Notes under the pieces: generated by a model
The model's database searches: none
What the model was told of the DNA's origin: nothing
The model's input: only the letters and a program-made list of their open reading frames with translations
Position numbers and translations under genes: made by a program
Shown: in pieces, positions 23,389 to 32,734 of the stretch
Position numbering within the stretch: the stretch's first letter is position 1
Layout of the letters: each line of letters starts with the position of its first letter
DNA from: Colimorpha_A sp900556615
GTDB taxonomy: Bacteria; Bacillota; Clostridia; Oscillospirales; CAG-272
Reading direction: 5' to 3'
NCBI GenBank assembly: GCA_963598415.1
Contig: CAVBUH010000007.1
Span: forward strand, 161,343-225,342
Length of the DNA stretch: 64,000 nucleotides

Positions 23389-25728
23389 ATGAAAAAAACA
23401 TACATACTTATTATATGTCTCGCGATTCTTTCGGTCATGGGCATCATACTTGCATCGTGCGCGGGGCAGGAAAAAGGAGATACAACCATGACAGGGGATA
23501 CGAATTCGATTTCTGGAGGCACGGATACCGATACGCTTCAGACCGGACCGTCACTCGTTGAGCTTCCCAAAGACGAGCCGGTGACTCTTAAGAGCGGAGC
23601 CTCGGAGATCACGCTTCAGGCAGCGGAAAGCACATTGTATATCCGCTCCCTTACCACCGCCCAGGGGACAAATGTTGCGGCTGACGATTCGGAATACAGT
23701 CTCCCCTATATTATTGAGCGGGACAGCAAGAATTATACGGCCGTATGGAAGCTTTCGTCTGTAGAAAAAAAGGTCTATGAGACAAAGGAAGAAGCGGTAT
23801 TTACATATGAAGATCAGTCGGGAAGCAAATGTGTACTCACAATTCACGTTACGGCGCATATCGATATTGTAGGACCTTTTGAGTTTGTAACCAAAATGGA
23901 GAATACAAGAGTTGCGGATCTTCGTATTAAACCGGGAGACTTTGCCTCCGCGAAATTCAACGTAGGAGATGGTGCCTATGTTATGTCGGTAAAAAAGGAA
24001 AGCGGTCAGGCAGAGGGATATACGCATTTTGACGGTCAGCATTTTAATGGAGATGGCATATATAAATATGACGTAAACGGTTCGCTCCAGACTTCAATTT
24101 GGTGCAATACGAACCAGAACTGGAACGGAAGCGGATATCTTCCCATGGTTTATATGCAGGGGAAGAGTGCCGGTGCTTATTGCGCACTCGAATGGTCCTC
24201 CGGCGCCGTATTCGTACAGGGATATAATGACGGTACGGCAGAAATGTCGGTGAACATGGACGGTATCGCGGTAGATGCTACTTCCCCGATATTCTCTACA
24301 ATTGTACGCGGTAAGGAAACCTTTGTATTTCCGACGGTATATTACGGTGCCTATGATGGAGAAAAGGTTGATGACGGAAGTAACTTATTCAAGAAATGGT
24401 TCTTTGCGATAAAGGTTCCGGCTAATCTTCGTGAGGATCCGGCAGAACCGTTCAGTCAGATGGATATGCAGGTTGGACTTGACGCCGCTGAATTGAATGT
24501 AGACGCGATCAAATGGGATTACGGCTGGTGGAGCAATGACGCAAGGGGCTCTGTCGGAAATTGGACGTCTTATGAGGGCTCGTGGAAGGTACGCAGCACG
24601 GCATATCAGAATGTAATGAAGAGCTATGGCTGTGTAACATTAAAGAGATTTACAACGAAAGCCAACTCCATGGGTGTTTCGCTTACAACATATCTATTGC
24701 TTCATGACACACTGGATTCTAACGGAAAGGTAACCGACAAGGAAGGCGAATTTAATTCCCTGACGCATCCGGATTGGTTCTCAAATCGAAGAATTGACAA
24801 AGGAATGGGCGAATCGGCAGATCTCGGAAATGAGGCCTGCGTAGCGTTTCTTCAGGAAGAAATGAAGGAATTTTTCACCAAAAACGGCGTTACGACCTGG
24901 CGTTCCGATTTTGAACCGATTTCAAGAAGCTCTAATCTTGAAAACAGACATGATGCAAATGGTTCTGATGTGCAGTATTGGTGTACGGTCGGCTTTAAAG
25001 AGCTTGCCGAGTATCTGATTGAAAACGTCGAGGGCTTCCGTTATGAAAGCTGCAGCAGCGGCGGTTCCATGAAGGATTTATTTACCGCTACGCTTGCTAC
25101 GGTTATCAATTGCGACGATGCGGCGAACTATCTGTCAATGCGTACTACCTTCTATGACAGCAGCTATGTAATTCATCCTTCGCAGCTTCAGTTGCCCTGT
25201 AATATGGATTTCTGTAACCCCTCAAAATCTACCTTCTATCCGGTGGTGGATTCAACCTGCACCGATGAAGATTATGACTTTAAGGATACCATGCTTGATA
25301 TGGGATTCAGGACACAGCTTTTAGGTGCTCCGATGTTTTCCTCATGGACCGGTACGGTTCTGAGAGATTATGTCAAAGAATATTCTACCATGTATGAGGA
25401 GAAGGTACGCGCGCTTGTGCGCGACGGTGATCTTTACCATATTCTTCCGAGACCAGACGGCGTGAATTGGGACGGCGTTATGTACGCCGATTCCGACAGC
25501 AGTAATGAAATCAAGGGAGCGGTATTTCTCTTTAAGCCTTCGGAAAATACTTCCGAAACCTATACGGTGAAGCTTGACGGTCTTGACGCCGAAACAACGT
25601 ATAAGCTTACCTTTGAGGACAGAGACGAACAAAACTGTACCGTCAAAGGCAGCGAGCTTATGAAAACGGGAATCACCGTTTCCATTAAGAGCATCGGTTC
25701 GGAAATCATCTGGATTACGGAGGCATAA
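23389..25728 (+). CDS. GH36-like alpha-galactosidase, surface lipoprotein
   Basis: This 779-residue clan GH-D glycosidase has a lipoprotein signal (SVMGIILASC, lipobox at about Cys24) and so is expected on the outer face of the membrane. An N-terminal beta-sandwich (about 50-330) precedes a TIM barrel with WDYGWWSND, WRSDFEP and YESCSSGGSMKD. By alignment to GH36, Asp507 (WRSDFEP) is the likely nucleophile and Asp563 the acid/base. A C-terminal beta domain ends the protein. It differs from the neighbouring GH36 enzyme in these motifs, so the substrate may differ. Co-transcribed with the upstream binding protein and the downstream GH36 (four-base gap). Confidence 0.82.
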   Translation: MKKTYILIICLAILSVMGIILASCAGQEKGDTTMTGDTNSISGGTDTDTLQTGPSLVELPKDEPVTLKSGASEITLQAAESTLYIRSLTTAQGTNVAADDSEYSLPYIIERDSKNYTAVWKLSSVEKKVYETKEEAVFTYEDQSGSKCVLTIHVTAHIDIVGPFEFVTKMENTRVADLRIKPGDFASAKFNVGDGAYVMSVKKESGQAEGYTHFDGQHFNGDGIYKYDVNGSLQTSIWCNTNQNWNGSGYLPMVYMQGKSAGAYCALEWSSGAVFVQGYNDGTAEMSVNMDGIAVDATSPIFSTIVRGKETFVFPTVYYGAYDGEKVDDGSNLFKKWFFAIKVPANLREDPAEPFSQMDMQVGLDAAELNVDAIKWDYGWWSNDARGSVGNWTSYEGSWKVRSTAYQNVMKSYGCVTLKRFTTKANSMGVSLTTYLLLHDTLDSNGKVTDKEGEFNSLTHPDWFSNRRIDKGMGESADLGNEACVAFLQEEMKEFFTKNGVTTWRSDFEPISRSSNLENRHDANGSDVQYWCTVGFKELAEYLIENVEGFRYESCSSGGSMKDLFTATLATVINCDDAANYLSMRTTFYDSSYVIHPSQLQLPCNMDFCNPSKSTFYPVVDSTCTDEDYDFKDTMLDMGFRTQLLGAPMFSSWTGTVLRDYVKEYSTMYEEKVRALVRDGDLYHILPRPDGVNWDGVMYADSDSSNEIKGAVFLFKPSENTSETYTVKLDGLDAETTYKLTFEDRDEQNCTVKGSELMKTGITVSIKSIGSEIIWITEA

Positions 25729-25732
25729 TGCT

Positions 25733-27766
25733 ATGTTTTCAAGTAAAACTACCCTTCGCGATATGGAGCTTATCAGACGGGCTTTTTCAGAACTGATCAA
25801 CGATCCGTCAAGGCTTCCGGTTTCCTATAAGCTTGACGGAATCGGTTATCACGGATTCCCGGAAGCGCTCAAGGTTAAAACGGAGCGCCGCCTGATAGAT
25901 GCCAATATTGTGGAAAGAACCTATTCGGCGAATATACCGGATACCGCGCTCACGCTCAGAGTTGAGTGCTTTGAGTACAAGGATTTTCCGGTATATGAAT
26001 GGACGGCATATTTTGAAAATAACAGCGACAGGAAATCAGCGGTTATATCAGACTTCTTCGGAATAAACACTTTTGTTCCGACCGAAGGAACGGTAACCCT
26101 GTACAGTAATAACGGAGATTTTTGTAACAGATCGGGGCTTGAGACAACGGCAAGCTTGCTTCGGGAGGGCACACTTTTTGAAGCGGCAAGCAAGGAAGGA
26201 CGTTCCTGCGATCGGGCATGGCCTTATTACCGTATAACCTGTGAAGGCGGTTTCGGATATAATATTGCAATCGGCTGGCCGGGGAATTGGAAATGTTTGA
26301 TTGAGGGGGAGAGAGGAGGATTCCGCTTTAAAGCGAAACAGGAATACACAAAGTTTTATCTTAAACCCGGTGAGACGGCACGCAGTCCGAGAATTGTTGT
26401 TATGGCTTTTGACGGAGACAGCGACCGAGGCATTAATGTTTGGCGCAGATGGATGTTTGCTCATAATTTGCCGCGGACAAGGGGAGGGATGATAACACCT
26501 AAAATGTGCTTTACCCATAGCGGAGGAGGCGAAGAGTTTACTCTTGCCACCGAGGAGAATCAGTGCTCTGCAATCAATAGACTGATAGAAAAAGGCGTCA
26601 CACCCGATATATGGTGGATAGATGCAGGCTGGTATCCCTGTTATGATGAAAGCGGAGTGAAACGCTGGGTAAGAACCGGGAAATGGTATCCTGATCCGGA
26701 AAAATTTCCGAACGGACTTGGTCCTGTAGGGAAGCTGTGCGACAGGAACGGCATACAGTTTCTTCTTTGGTTTGAACCTGAGCGAATTAGTCTTAAATAC
26801 TGGCCTGACGAAAATCCAAAGGAATATGTACTTAAGCTCAAAGAACCGATGAATAACGATTTTCTTGACAGTCAGGGACTTCTTGATCTCGGAAATCCCG
26901 AATGTCGAGAGTGGCTGACGGCGTTGGTTAAAAAGGTGATGAGTGAAGGCGGCGTTAAGGTATACCGGCAGGATTTTAATGGAAATCCTTTCCCGCTTAA
27001 TTGGTGGCTTCAGAATGACGGAGAGGAAAACCGTACCGGAATTACCGAGAATAAGCATATTCAGGGTTATCTGAGATATTGGGACGATCTGCTTTTTGAC
27101 ATTCCCGATCTTTGGATAGATTCCTGTGCGTCGGGAGGACGCCGCAACGATATAGAGGCGATGAGAAGAGCGGTAACGCTTCATCCGACCGATTATGGCT
27201 ATGGGGAGCATCCGGTTAAGCAGGCGTTTCAGAAAACGTGGTATGAATGGACGCCGTATTTTCGCTCGATTGCCTCATCATGGGATGATGAGGACGGCAA
27301 TTACGGGACTTCAAAACCTCATGCGCACGGATATGACAGCTATGCGGGACATTGTGCCTTTGGTCCTGCAACCACCTTCGGCGCTAACGCCTTTGCTGAG
27401 GAGGAAGAATTTCGGCGGGCAAAGGCTTTCCGTGAGCTTTATAAGAGGGCGGCGCCTTATACGCTTGAGAGCAACTTTTTCTGTCTTACCCCTGTTAGGA
27501 AAAGCAACGAGGATTATTTTTCCATACAGTTTTTCCGTGAGGAAACCGGGGACGGATTGATTCAGTTTATCCGCAACACACGCTGCGAAGAGGATTCTAT
27601 TACGGTTATGCCAAAGGGCTTTGAAAATGAAAAAAACTATATTTTCGAAGTACCGGAGGAAGAAAGAAGCTTTACTCTAAGCGGCAGTGAGATTAACGAA
27701 AAGGGACTGACCGCTTCCATAGAAAAACGTTCCGGTGTTTTCTGGTTCTACCGTACGGAAGCATGA
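25733..27766 (+). CDS. GH36 family alpha-galactosidase (cytosolic)
   Basis: This 677-residue enzyme without signal peptide has the full GH36 plan: N-terminal beta-supersandwich, (beta/alpha)8 barrel with WWIDAGWYP and LLWFEPERIS, nucleophile Asp414 in VYRQDFN, acid/base Asp473 in CASGGRRND, and a C-terminal sheet. It should release terminal alpha-galactose from imported oligosaccharides. ATG 25733 has GGAGG ten bases upstream and begins four bases after the stop of the lipoprotein homologue, indicating tight co-expression: one enzyme outside, one inside. Confidence 0.9.
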   Translation: MFSSKTTLRDMELIRRAFSELINDPSRLPVSYKLDGIGYHGFPEALKVKTERRLIDANIVERTYSANIPDTALTLRVECFEYKDFPVYEWTAYFENNSDRKSAVISDFFGINTFVPTEGTVTLYSNNGDFCNRSGLETTASLLREGTLFEAASKEGRSCDRAWPYYRITCEGGFGYNIAIGWPGNWKCLIEGERGGFRFKAKQEYTKFYLKPGETARSPRIVVMAFDGDSDRGINVWRRWMFAHNLPRTRGGMITPKMCFTHSGGGEEFTLATEENQCSAINRLIEKGVTPDIWWIDAGWYPCYDESGVKRWVRTGKWYPDPEKFPNGLGPVGKLCDRNGIQFLLWFEPERISLKYWPDENPKEYVLKLKEPMNNDFLDSQGLLDLGNPECREWLTALVKKVMSEGGVKVYRQDFNGNPFPLNWWLQNDGEENRTGITENKHIQGYLRYWDDLLFDIPDLWIDSCASGGRRNDIEAMRRAVTLHPTDYGYGEHPVKQAFQKTWYEWTPYFRSIASSWDDEDGNYGTSKPHAHGYDSYAGHCAFGPATTFGANAFAEEEEFRRAKAFRELYKRAAPYTLESNFFCLTPVRKSNEDYFSIQFFREETGDGLIQFIRNTRCEEDSITVMPKGFENEKNYIFEVPEEERSFTLSGSEINEKGLTASIEKRSGVFWFYRTEA

Positions 27767-27855
27767 TTTTTTCGGCTCTTGCTCAAGTATGTACTCTGGA
27801 TTTAGATTATTTGTCTGATATAAATTACTAAATTAAAATTAAAGGAGATTTCATT

Positions 27856-28743
27856 ATGAAAAAGTTAATTACGGTTATTCTCAGCATGGTTTTATTTACG
27901 GCACTCATGATTTCCGGAAGCGCAGCGGTCATTACTCCTGACGAGGGATATACCGCATATCCGGTGCTCTGTAATGAAAACGTAAGATTTGTGGCTTTTG
28001 ATGAAGAAGGAAACGAAACCGAGCTTGAAATTCCTGATGTTTTCGACTTAACTAACGGCCAGGTGATCGGAGACAACGGAGAGCTTCAGATTTGGTGGCC
28101 TTTCGGAGCTAGTCATCTGTCCGAGTTTAAGCTTTTGAGTAATTACAACGCATTGCTTTCTCAAGGTGTAGCAGTTCTTGACAACATGTATACTGAAATT
28201 ACCTTTACCGGTACGGCGATAAAATTGGGGACCTGTTATCGTAACATGGCGGCAGAATTTGGTACTTCCAATGCTGCAAAGGTAATCATTGACGGTACAG
28301 AATATCCGATGATTGAGGGTGCTCTTACACCGGAGAATGCTAACGATACGACACCGACCATCTTTTTTGAAGTAAGCGGTCTTGAAGACAAGGAACATAC
28401 TGTTTGTGTATATAACGCTGAGGCGAATTTTGGCGGTACAAGATTGAATTGGGACTTCTATGAGATTATCGGTACAGATTCGAGTACCAGTGCATACGGC
28501 GTTACGGAACCGCCTGCTACAAGCGACACAGAGCCTGTCGCAAGCTCAGAAGATACTTCCGCCGCACCTGATGAAAGCACGGAAGAATCTGCAGCTTTGA
28601 CTTCGGACGTCTCGACCAACGCGCCCGATACTGACGATAAGAGCGAAGATGAATCGGATTTTCCGATATGGATTCCGATTGTAATTGTTGCTGCCATTGC
28701 GGTTGTTGTTGTCGTAATAGTAGTCGTAAAGAAGAAAAAGTAA
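27856..28743 (+). CDS. Secreted membrane-anchored lectin-like protein 1
   Basis: A 295-residue surface protein. It has a signal peptide (about 1-24), a beta-sandwich-like domain (about 25-215) with LQIWWPFGASHLSEF, MYTEITFTGTAIKLGTCYRN, VIIDGTEYP and GLEDKEHTVCVYN, a Ser/Thr/Glu/Asp-rich stalk (about 218-268) and a C-terminal membrane helix followed by KKKK. The domain order is that of a cell-anchored carbohydrate-binding module; binding is inferred. It is the first of three tandem paralogs and the only one with the long stalk. AAAGGAG precedes the ATG. Confidence 0.75.
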   Translation: MKKLITVILSMVLFTALMISGSAAVITPDEGYTAYPVLCNENVRFVAFDEEGNETELEIPDVFDLTNGQVIGDNGELQIWWPFGASHLSEFKLLSNYNALLSQGVAVLDNMYTEITFTGTAIKLGTCYRNMAAEFGTSNAAKVIIDGTEYPMIEGALTPENANDTTPTIFFEVSGLEDKEHTVCVYNAEANFGGTRLNWDFYEIIGTDSSTSAYGVTEPPATSDTEPVASSEDTSAAPDESTEESAALTSDVSTNAPDTDDKSEDESDFPIWIPIVIVAAIAVVVVVIVVVKKKK

Positions 28744-28803
28744 TTGAGATTAGACGGATTACGTTTTAAATTGAAATATAAATAATGTCTTTTGGAGGTA
28801 ATT

Positions 28804-29484
28804 ATGAAAAAACTTGTTTCGATTCTCTTAAGCGTATGTGTTTTATGTAGTTTTGCGATTTTAGTAAATGCTGCAACCGTTGCTCCCAGCGAAGGTTATA
28901 CTTATTACAGCATTCTTAAAAATGAAAATGTAAAATTTTTTGAAGACGACGGAACTGCAATTGTGGTTCCGGATGAACTCGGAAATGGTGCTACATACGG
29001 AACAACCGGACAGCTTCAGGTTTGGTGGCAGTCCCCCTCGCATTTGTCGGAAATTGATTACAATGGCACTAAGATGTCTCAAGGTGTTGCCCAAGCAGGT
29101 GGTATGTATACGGAAATAACCTTTACGGGAACAGCTATAAAGCTTGGTACTTGTTATAGAAACGGTGGAACTACAAAGCAGGGTGCTAAAGTATATGTGG
29201 ATGGAGAGGAAGCAACTGTTAACAACGATCTGCTGAATCCGTCAGATGCGAATAATACAACTCCGACAATTTGGTTTGAGGTCAGCGGGTTAAAGGATGT
29301 GAAACATACCATTAAAATAGTGAACGACGGAGGAGCCAATAGACTTAGCTACGACTGGTATGAAATCATTCCCGGAACCGGAGCCGATGAAACAGCAGCG
29401 GATACTTTCGACGCAGGAATCACGGTAGCTTTTGTTGCCCTTGTCTCTGCCGCGGGCATTATGGTTGCGAAGAAAAAGAGATAA
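28804..29484 (+). CDS. Secreted membrane-anchored lectin-like protein 2
   Basis: A 226-residue paralog of the preceding gene with the same domain (LQVWWQSPSHLSEI, MYTEITFTGTAIKLGTCYRN) but no stalk. The domain passes directly into IPGTGADETAADTFDAGI, a hydrophobic helix (VAFVALVSAAGIMVA) and KKKR. The xPxTG-like signal with a hydrophobic helix and basic tail looks like a sorting signal of clostridial surface proteins, although the gap between the PGTG and the helix is long. Start at 28804 is fixed by GGAGG. Confidence 0.75.
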   Translation: MKKLVSILLSVCVLCSFAILVNAATVAPSEGYTYYSILKNENVKFFEDDGTAIVVPDELGNGATYGTTGQLQVWWQSPSHLSEIDYNGTKMSQGVAQAGGMYTEITFTGTAIKLGTCYRNGGTTKQGAKVYVDGEEATVNNDLLNPSDANNTTPTIWFEVSGLKDVKHTIKIVNDGGANRLSYDWYEIIPGTGADETAADTFDAGITVAFVALVSAAGIMVAKKKR

Positions 29485-29576
29485 ATTTCTCAGTTACGTC
29501 AGACAAATATTCGATAAACTAATTAGGAAAAGGGGAACTTCGAACTTTTCAAATAATAGGATGAAGTTGATTTGTT

Positions 29577-30278
29577 ATGAAAAAGTTTATTACGCTTCTT
29601 ATCAGTCTTATGATTTTTGTAGCGTTGGTGTTTTCAGTCAGTGCGGCTGTCATCACGCCTGCCGAGGGATATACTGCTTACCCGATTGTAAATAATGACA
29701 ATGTTAAATTCTACACGGTAGCTGATAATACAGAAATAAAAGTTACCAATCTTTCTAATGGCGCATTGTTCGGTCCGAACGAGTATGAGCTGCAGATTTG
29801 GTGGCAGGATCCTTCTCATCTTGCTCAGTTCGATTTTTCCGGTACGACAAAGTCTCAGGGGGTAGCGGCTCACGGCGAGATGTACACAGAGATTACCTTT
29901 ACCGGAACCGCCATAAGAATCGGTACCTGCTATCGTAATATTCCGGCAGAATTGGGTACCTCAAGTGCTGCAAAGGTAGAAATAGACGGGACGGAATATC
30001 CTTGTGTTGCGAATGCTCTCAAAACCGAAAATGCCAATGATACGACACCGACAGTCTTTTTTGAAGCGTCAGGTCTCAAGGATAAGCAGCACACAGTTCG
30101 TATATATAATGCCGAAACAGGCTTTGCAGGCACAAGACTCAATTTCGACTGGTACGAAATCATTCCCGGAACCGGGGCCGACGAAACGCCGGCTGATACC
30201 TTTGACGCAGGTATCGCGGCAGCTTTTGTTGCTCTTGTCTCTGCCGCGGGCATTATGGTCGTGAAGAAAAAAAGATAA
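29577..30278 (+). CDS. Secreted membrane-anchored lectin-like protein 3
   Basis: Third tandem copy (233 residues). Its lectin-like domain is closer to copy 1 (GTCYRNIPAELGTSSAAKVEIDGTEYP) while its tail is nearly the same as that of copy 2 (IPGTGADETPADTFDAGI, helix, KKKR). The intergenic bases after copies 2 and 3 are also alike (GTCAGACAAATATTCGATAA). This mosaic suggests that copy 3 arose by recombination between its neighbours. The ribosome-binding site is weak (AGGATG, long spacing). Confidence 0.75.
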   Translation: MKKFITLLISLMIFVALVFSVSAAVITPAEGYTAYPIVNNDNVKFYTVADNTEIKVTNLSNGALFGPNEYELQIWWQDPSHLAQFDFSGTTKSQGVAAHGEMYTEITFTGTAIRIGTCYRNIPAELGTSSAAKVEIDGTEYPCVANALKTENANDTTPTVFFEASGLKDKQHTVRIYNAETGFAGTRLNFDWYEIIPGTGADETPADTFDAGIAAAFVALVSAAGIMVVKKKR

Positions 30279-30325
30279 CTTTCTCGGCTGCGTCAGACAA
30301 ATATTCGATAATCTAATTAGAAAAA

Positions 30326-30379
30326 GGGGCAACTTCTGAATTTTTTCAGATGTAAGAAATTCAGGGGTTCCCCCTATCA
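30326..30379 (+). terminator. Hairpin after the lectin-like gene triplet
   Basis: GGGGCAACTTCTGAATT pairs with AATTCAGGGGTTCCCC (few mismatches) downstream of the third copy. A modest T-rich tail follows. It is probably the terminator of the tandem unit. Confidence 0.5.
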
Positions 30380-30400
30380 TTTTACTTACTGCTTTCTATG

Positions 30401-30582
30401 TTAAGACAACACCGCACAATTACCGGCTAACGTCTTTGTTTCGCATTTGCTTGCAGTTTTTCCGTCATACTTCACAAATTTCGTCGACAAGAGGAATCAC
30501 TCTTGCCTCCTCAATTTGTTTTGTCTGACGAAAAATCCGGCGGCGCAACTGCACAACAATCATTGTGCGGTATTGCCTTAAG
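30401..30582 (-). repeat. Repeat family 1, full copy, reverse orientation
   Basis: About 180 bp between TTAAGACAACACCGC and GCGGTATTGCCTTAA. It carries all internal blocks of the family, including TTTTTCCGTCATACTT and TGTCTGACGAAAAATC that pair with each other. Confidence 0.85.
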
Positions 30583-30641
30583 TGAAGTTTATAGACCGGA
30601 TATTTCCGGTAAAAGAGAATTAAGAAAGGTTGTAAACACAA

Positions 30642-31589
30642 ATGAAAATAAGAAAAGATTTTTTTGTGTTGGCTTTTATCATGCTGTTTAGTGTTTTTTT
30701 TAATTCATGTGGAGAAAATAATAAGTCGGGAGACGGGACGAGTGACGTTGTTGAAACTGAGAGTTCAGCAGATTCCACCTCTATAAGCGATACCGCAGAG
30801 TCCGGCGAATACACGGATTACATAAAGAAGGACGGCGAGTATATAAATAAGGATACCCTGTCGTATTATTGCGTCAGCAACGAGATATTTATCAAGCCCG
30901 AGACAAAAGTTACGGGAATCGTGCTTGAATTTCCGGGACTCGGAGGTCATTCCTGTCTTGGAGGAAATATGGACAATATGTTTGCGTACAGCAGTGATTT
31001 TGCCAAAGAATGTGCTAAAAAGGGAATTGTTCTTGCCTATACATTTCCGGGACCGTGGAGTTGGATGAACAAGGGTGCGGTGAGAGTGATTGATCTTATC
31101 GTGGATGCATATATGGATAAATACGGCTGGAGCGACGAAGAGGACTTTACGCTTACGGTTATGGGAGGAAGCATGGGAGGACAAGGTGCGCTGATTTATA
31201 CTATTGATTCCCGGCATACTGTTGATGCCTGCGTTGCGCATTGTCCCTGTTACAACGTTCTTGAATGTTTTTCAAATCAGCAAAGCTTTCCGCGTGCTTT
31301 TATCAGTGCCGTGAACGCTTATGATATGCCGCTTGAGGAAGCACTGAAACTAATTTCACCGGAACATAGAATTGATGAAATGCCGGATATTCCCTATATT
31401 GTAACGGGAGATGAGTTGGACGACTGCTTCCCGATCAAGGGAACGGAGAATTTTGTCTCGCAGATGAAAGAAGCCGATCTCGATGTACAGTATATGTTCC
31501 TTGAGGGACAGCAGCACGGTGGGTTAAGCGGAGAAGATCGGAATACGATTGAACAATTTATTTTTAAGTACAGTAAGGTTTCTGAATAA
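30642..31589 (+). CDS. Alpha/beta-hydrolase lipoprotein (probable esterase)
   Basis: This 315-residue lipoprotein has a signal peptide with lipobox FNSC (about Cys23) and an S/T/D-rich linker to about residue 60. The alpha/beta-hydrolase core carries the nucleophile elbow GGSMGG (Ser in the middle), an acidic residue in TGDELDD and His in EGQQHGG, a complete Ser-Asp-His triad. It should act at the cell surface, perhaps removing ester groups from glycans in step with the nearby glycosidases; the substrate is not known. AAAGGTT precedes the ATG. Confidence 0.78.
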   Translation: MKIRKDFFVLAFIMLFSVFFNSCGENNKSGDGTSDVVETESSADSTSISDTAESGEYTDYIKKDGEYINKDTLSYYCVSNEIFIKPETKVTGIVLEFPGLGGHSCLGGNMDNMFAYSSDFAKECAKKGIVLAYTFPGPWSWMNKGAVRVIDLIVDAYMDKYGWSDEEDFTLTVMGGSMGGQGALIYTIDSRHTVDACVAHCPCYNVLECFSNQQSFPRAFISAVNAYDMPLEEALKLISPEHRIDEMPDIPYIVTGDELDDCFPIKGTENFVSQMKEADLDVQYMFLEGQQHGGLSGEDRNTIEQFIFKYSKVSE

Positions 31590-32010
31590 ATAATGTCTGT
31601 TGAACCGTGCTGTTGCGTTAAGCAACAAGCCCGGCATTTTCCCGGTCAGGAAACCGGGAAAATGCCGAATCGGGTGTTTATGACTGTATTTTCTTTGGAT
31701 TATTATGAATTTAAATGGTCAAAATTTCGGATTTCATCCGCAAAACCCGACTTCGTGGGACTGTCACACGTTAGTGCGACAGCCCATAGCACAGGACGAA
31801 CAAGTTGTTTATTCTGTGCCGTCCAAACAGTCTATTGGGGCGCTCGGCTCCCATTGATCGCCGCCTGCCTTACAGAATGAGTGAGGTTCACTCATTTTGT
31901 AAGTGCAAGGGTTTTGCGCAGAAATTTGTAATCCCATTGCATATGAACAACCGAAAAACACAAAGAATCGACTTATTTACGGCGTTTTTCGATTGTTCAG
32001 CAGGCATTAA
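31590..32010 (+). repeat. Repeat family 4, long copy
   Basis: About 420 bp between TAATGTCTGTTGAAC, starting one base after the esterase stop codon, and GTTCAGCAGGCATTAA. Its left third holds an extra hairpin (GCATTTTCCCGG / CCGGGAAAATGC) not present in the other copies; the right two thirds match copy 1 at 37-283. Confidence 0.75.
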
Positions 32011-32063
32011 ATTAAAATAAATAGGAGGCTGTCAAAGCTTAAAGCGACAGTCTCCTATTTTAT

Positions 32064-32233
32064 TTAAGGCAATACCGCACAATGATTGTTGTACAGTTGC
32101 GTCACCTGATTTTTCGCCAGACAATACCAATGAGGAGGCAAGAGCGACTCTTCTGCCGAGGAAATTTGTGAAGTGTGACAGGAAAGGGACATCCATCAAG
32201 GCGCAAGCCGTGAACCCAGCGGCGTTGCCGTAA
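32064..32233 (+). repeat. Repeat family 1, full copy
   Basis: About 170 bp between TTAAGGCAATACCGC and GGCGTTGCCGTAA. It differs near the right end (CATCCATCAAGGCGCAAGCCGTGAACCC), and this variant is the one found inserted in the family 3 element at 53.9 kb. A short hairpin formed by TAGGAGGCTGTC and GACAGTCTCCTA lies just before it (32021-32056). Confidence 0.8.
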
Positions 32234-32257
32234 TAATCCGTATTAAAAGTTTTGCAG

Positions 32258-32536
32258 TTATATCGAGGCGCGGCGTTTATCCTTATGCTTGTTTATGAAG
32301 AATACGGCAAGATTGCCGATTACAAGCACAATGTTCCAAATATATACGGCAAAAACATAATTGATGTTTCCGGTACAGATTTTAGCGCTTATTCCGGCGA
32401 TATAACCGATGATAATCAGAACGGTAAACATAAGACTCATTCCCTTTGCTGTGCCGGAACGGATATTTTTTATCAGAGATACTGGCCATGATAAACCAAA
32501 GCAGAGAAGCATTAACGCCTCCAAAAAGTCAGCCAT
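32258..32536 (-). CDS. PQ-loop / SemiSWEET-like small membrane protein
   Basis: This 92-residue protein has three membrane segments: LMLLCFGLSWPVSLI, SLMFTVLIIIGYIAGIS and YVFAVYIWNIVLVIGNLAVFF. The motif SWPVSLIKNIRSGTAKGMSL matches the PQ-loop/SemiSWEET half-transporters, which dimerise to move sugars or other small solutes. ATG 32536 has AAAGGA upstream. It is divergent from the LysR gene, so the LysR protein may control it. Confidence 0.75.
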   Translation of the reverse strand: MADFLEALMLLCFGLSWPVSLIKNIRSGTAKGMSLMFTVLIIIGYIAGISAKICTGNINYVFAVYIWNIVLVIGNLAVFFINKHKDKRRASI

Positions 32537-32657
32537 AATAAATTCCTTTCGTTTTTTGATATGGGAATCCTCTGAAAATCTATATAAGGAAATCCGTGAA
32601 AACCTGGAATTGCTTTTTTATAAACGGAGAATTTCAGAAGTTTCTAATATTATACCA

Positions 32658-32714
32658 TTGACAAACAATAATGTCTAATATATAATTAATATCATAATCA
32701 TAACTTTTAGTTAT
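32658..32714 (+). promoter_or_regulatory. Promoter and dyad of the LysR gene
   Basis: Consensus TTGACA (32658-32663), 17-base spacer and TATAAT (32681-32686), followed by a perfect dyad ATAACT-TTT-AGTTAT (32700-32714) of the T-N11-A class. The dyad sits between promoter and start codon and is the likely LysR binding site. Confidence 0.7.
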
Positions 32715-32734
32715 AGAATTGAAGGGAAAAGAAC

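Noticed and set aside
26048..27211. 387-codon open frame on the minus strand
   Set aside because: Antisense to the GH36 gene with catalytic residues in place; no ribosome-binding site or domain.
27856..30278. Single gene broken into three by frameshifts
   Set aside because: Each copy has its own signal peptide, stop, C-terminal anchor and upstream start region, so they are separate paralogs.
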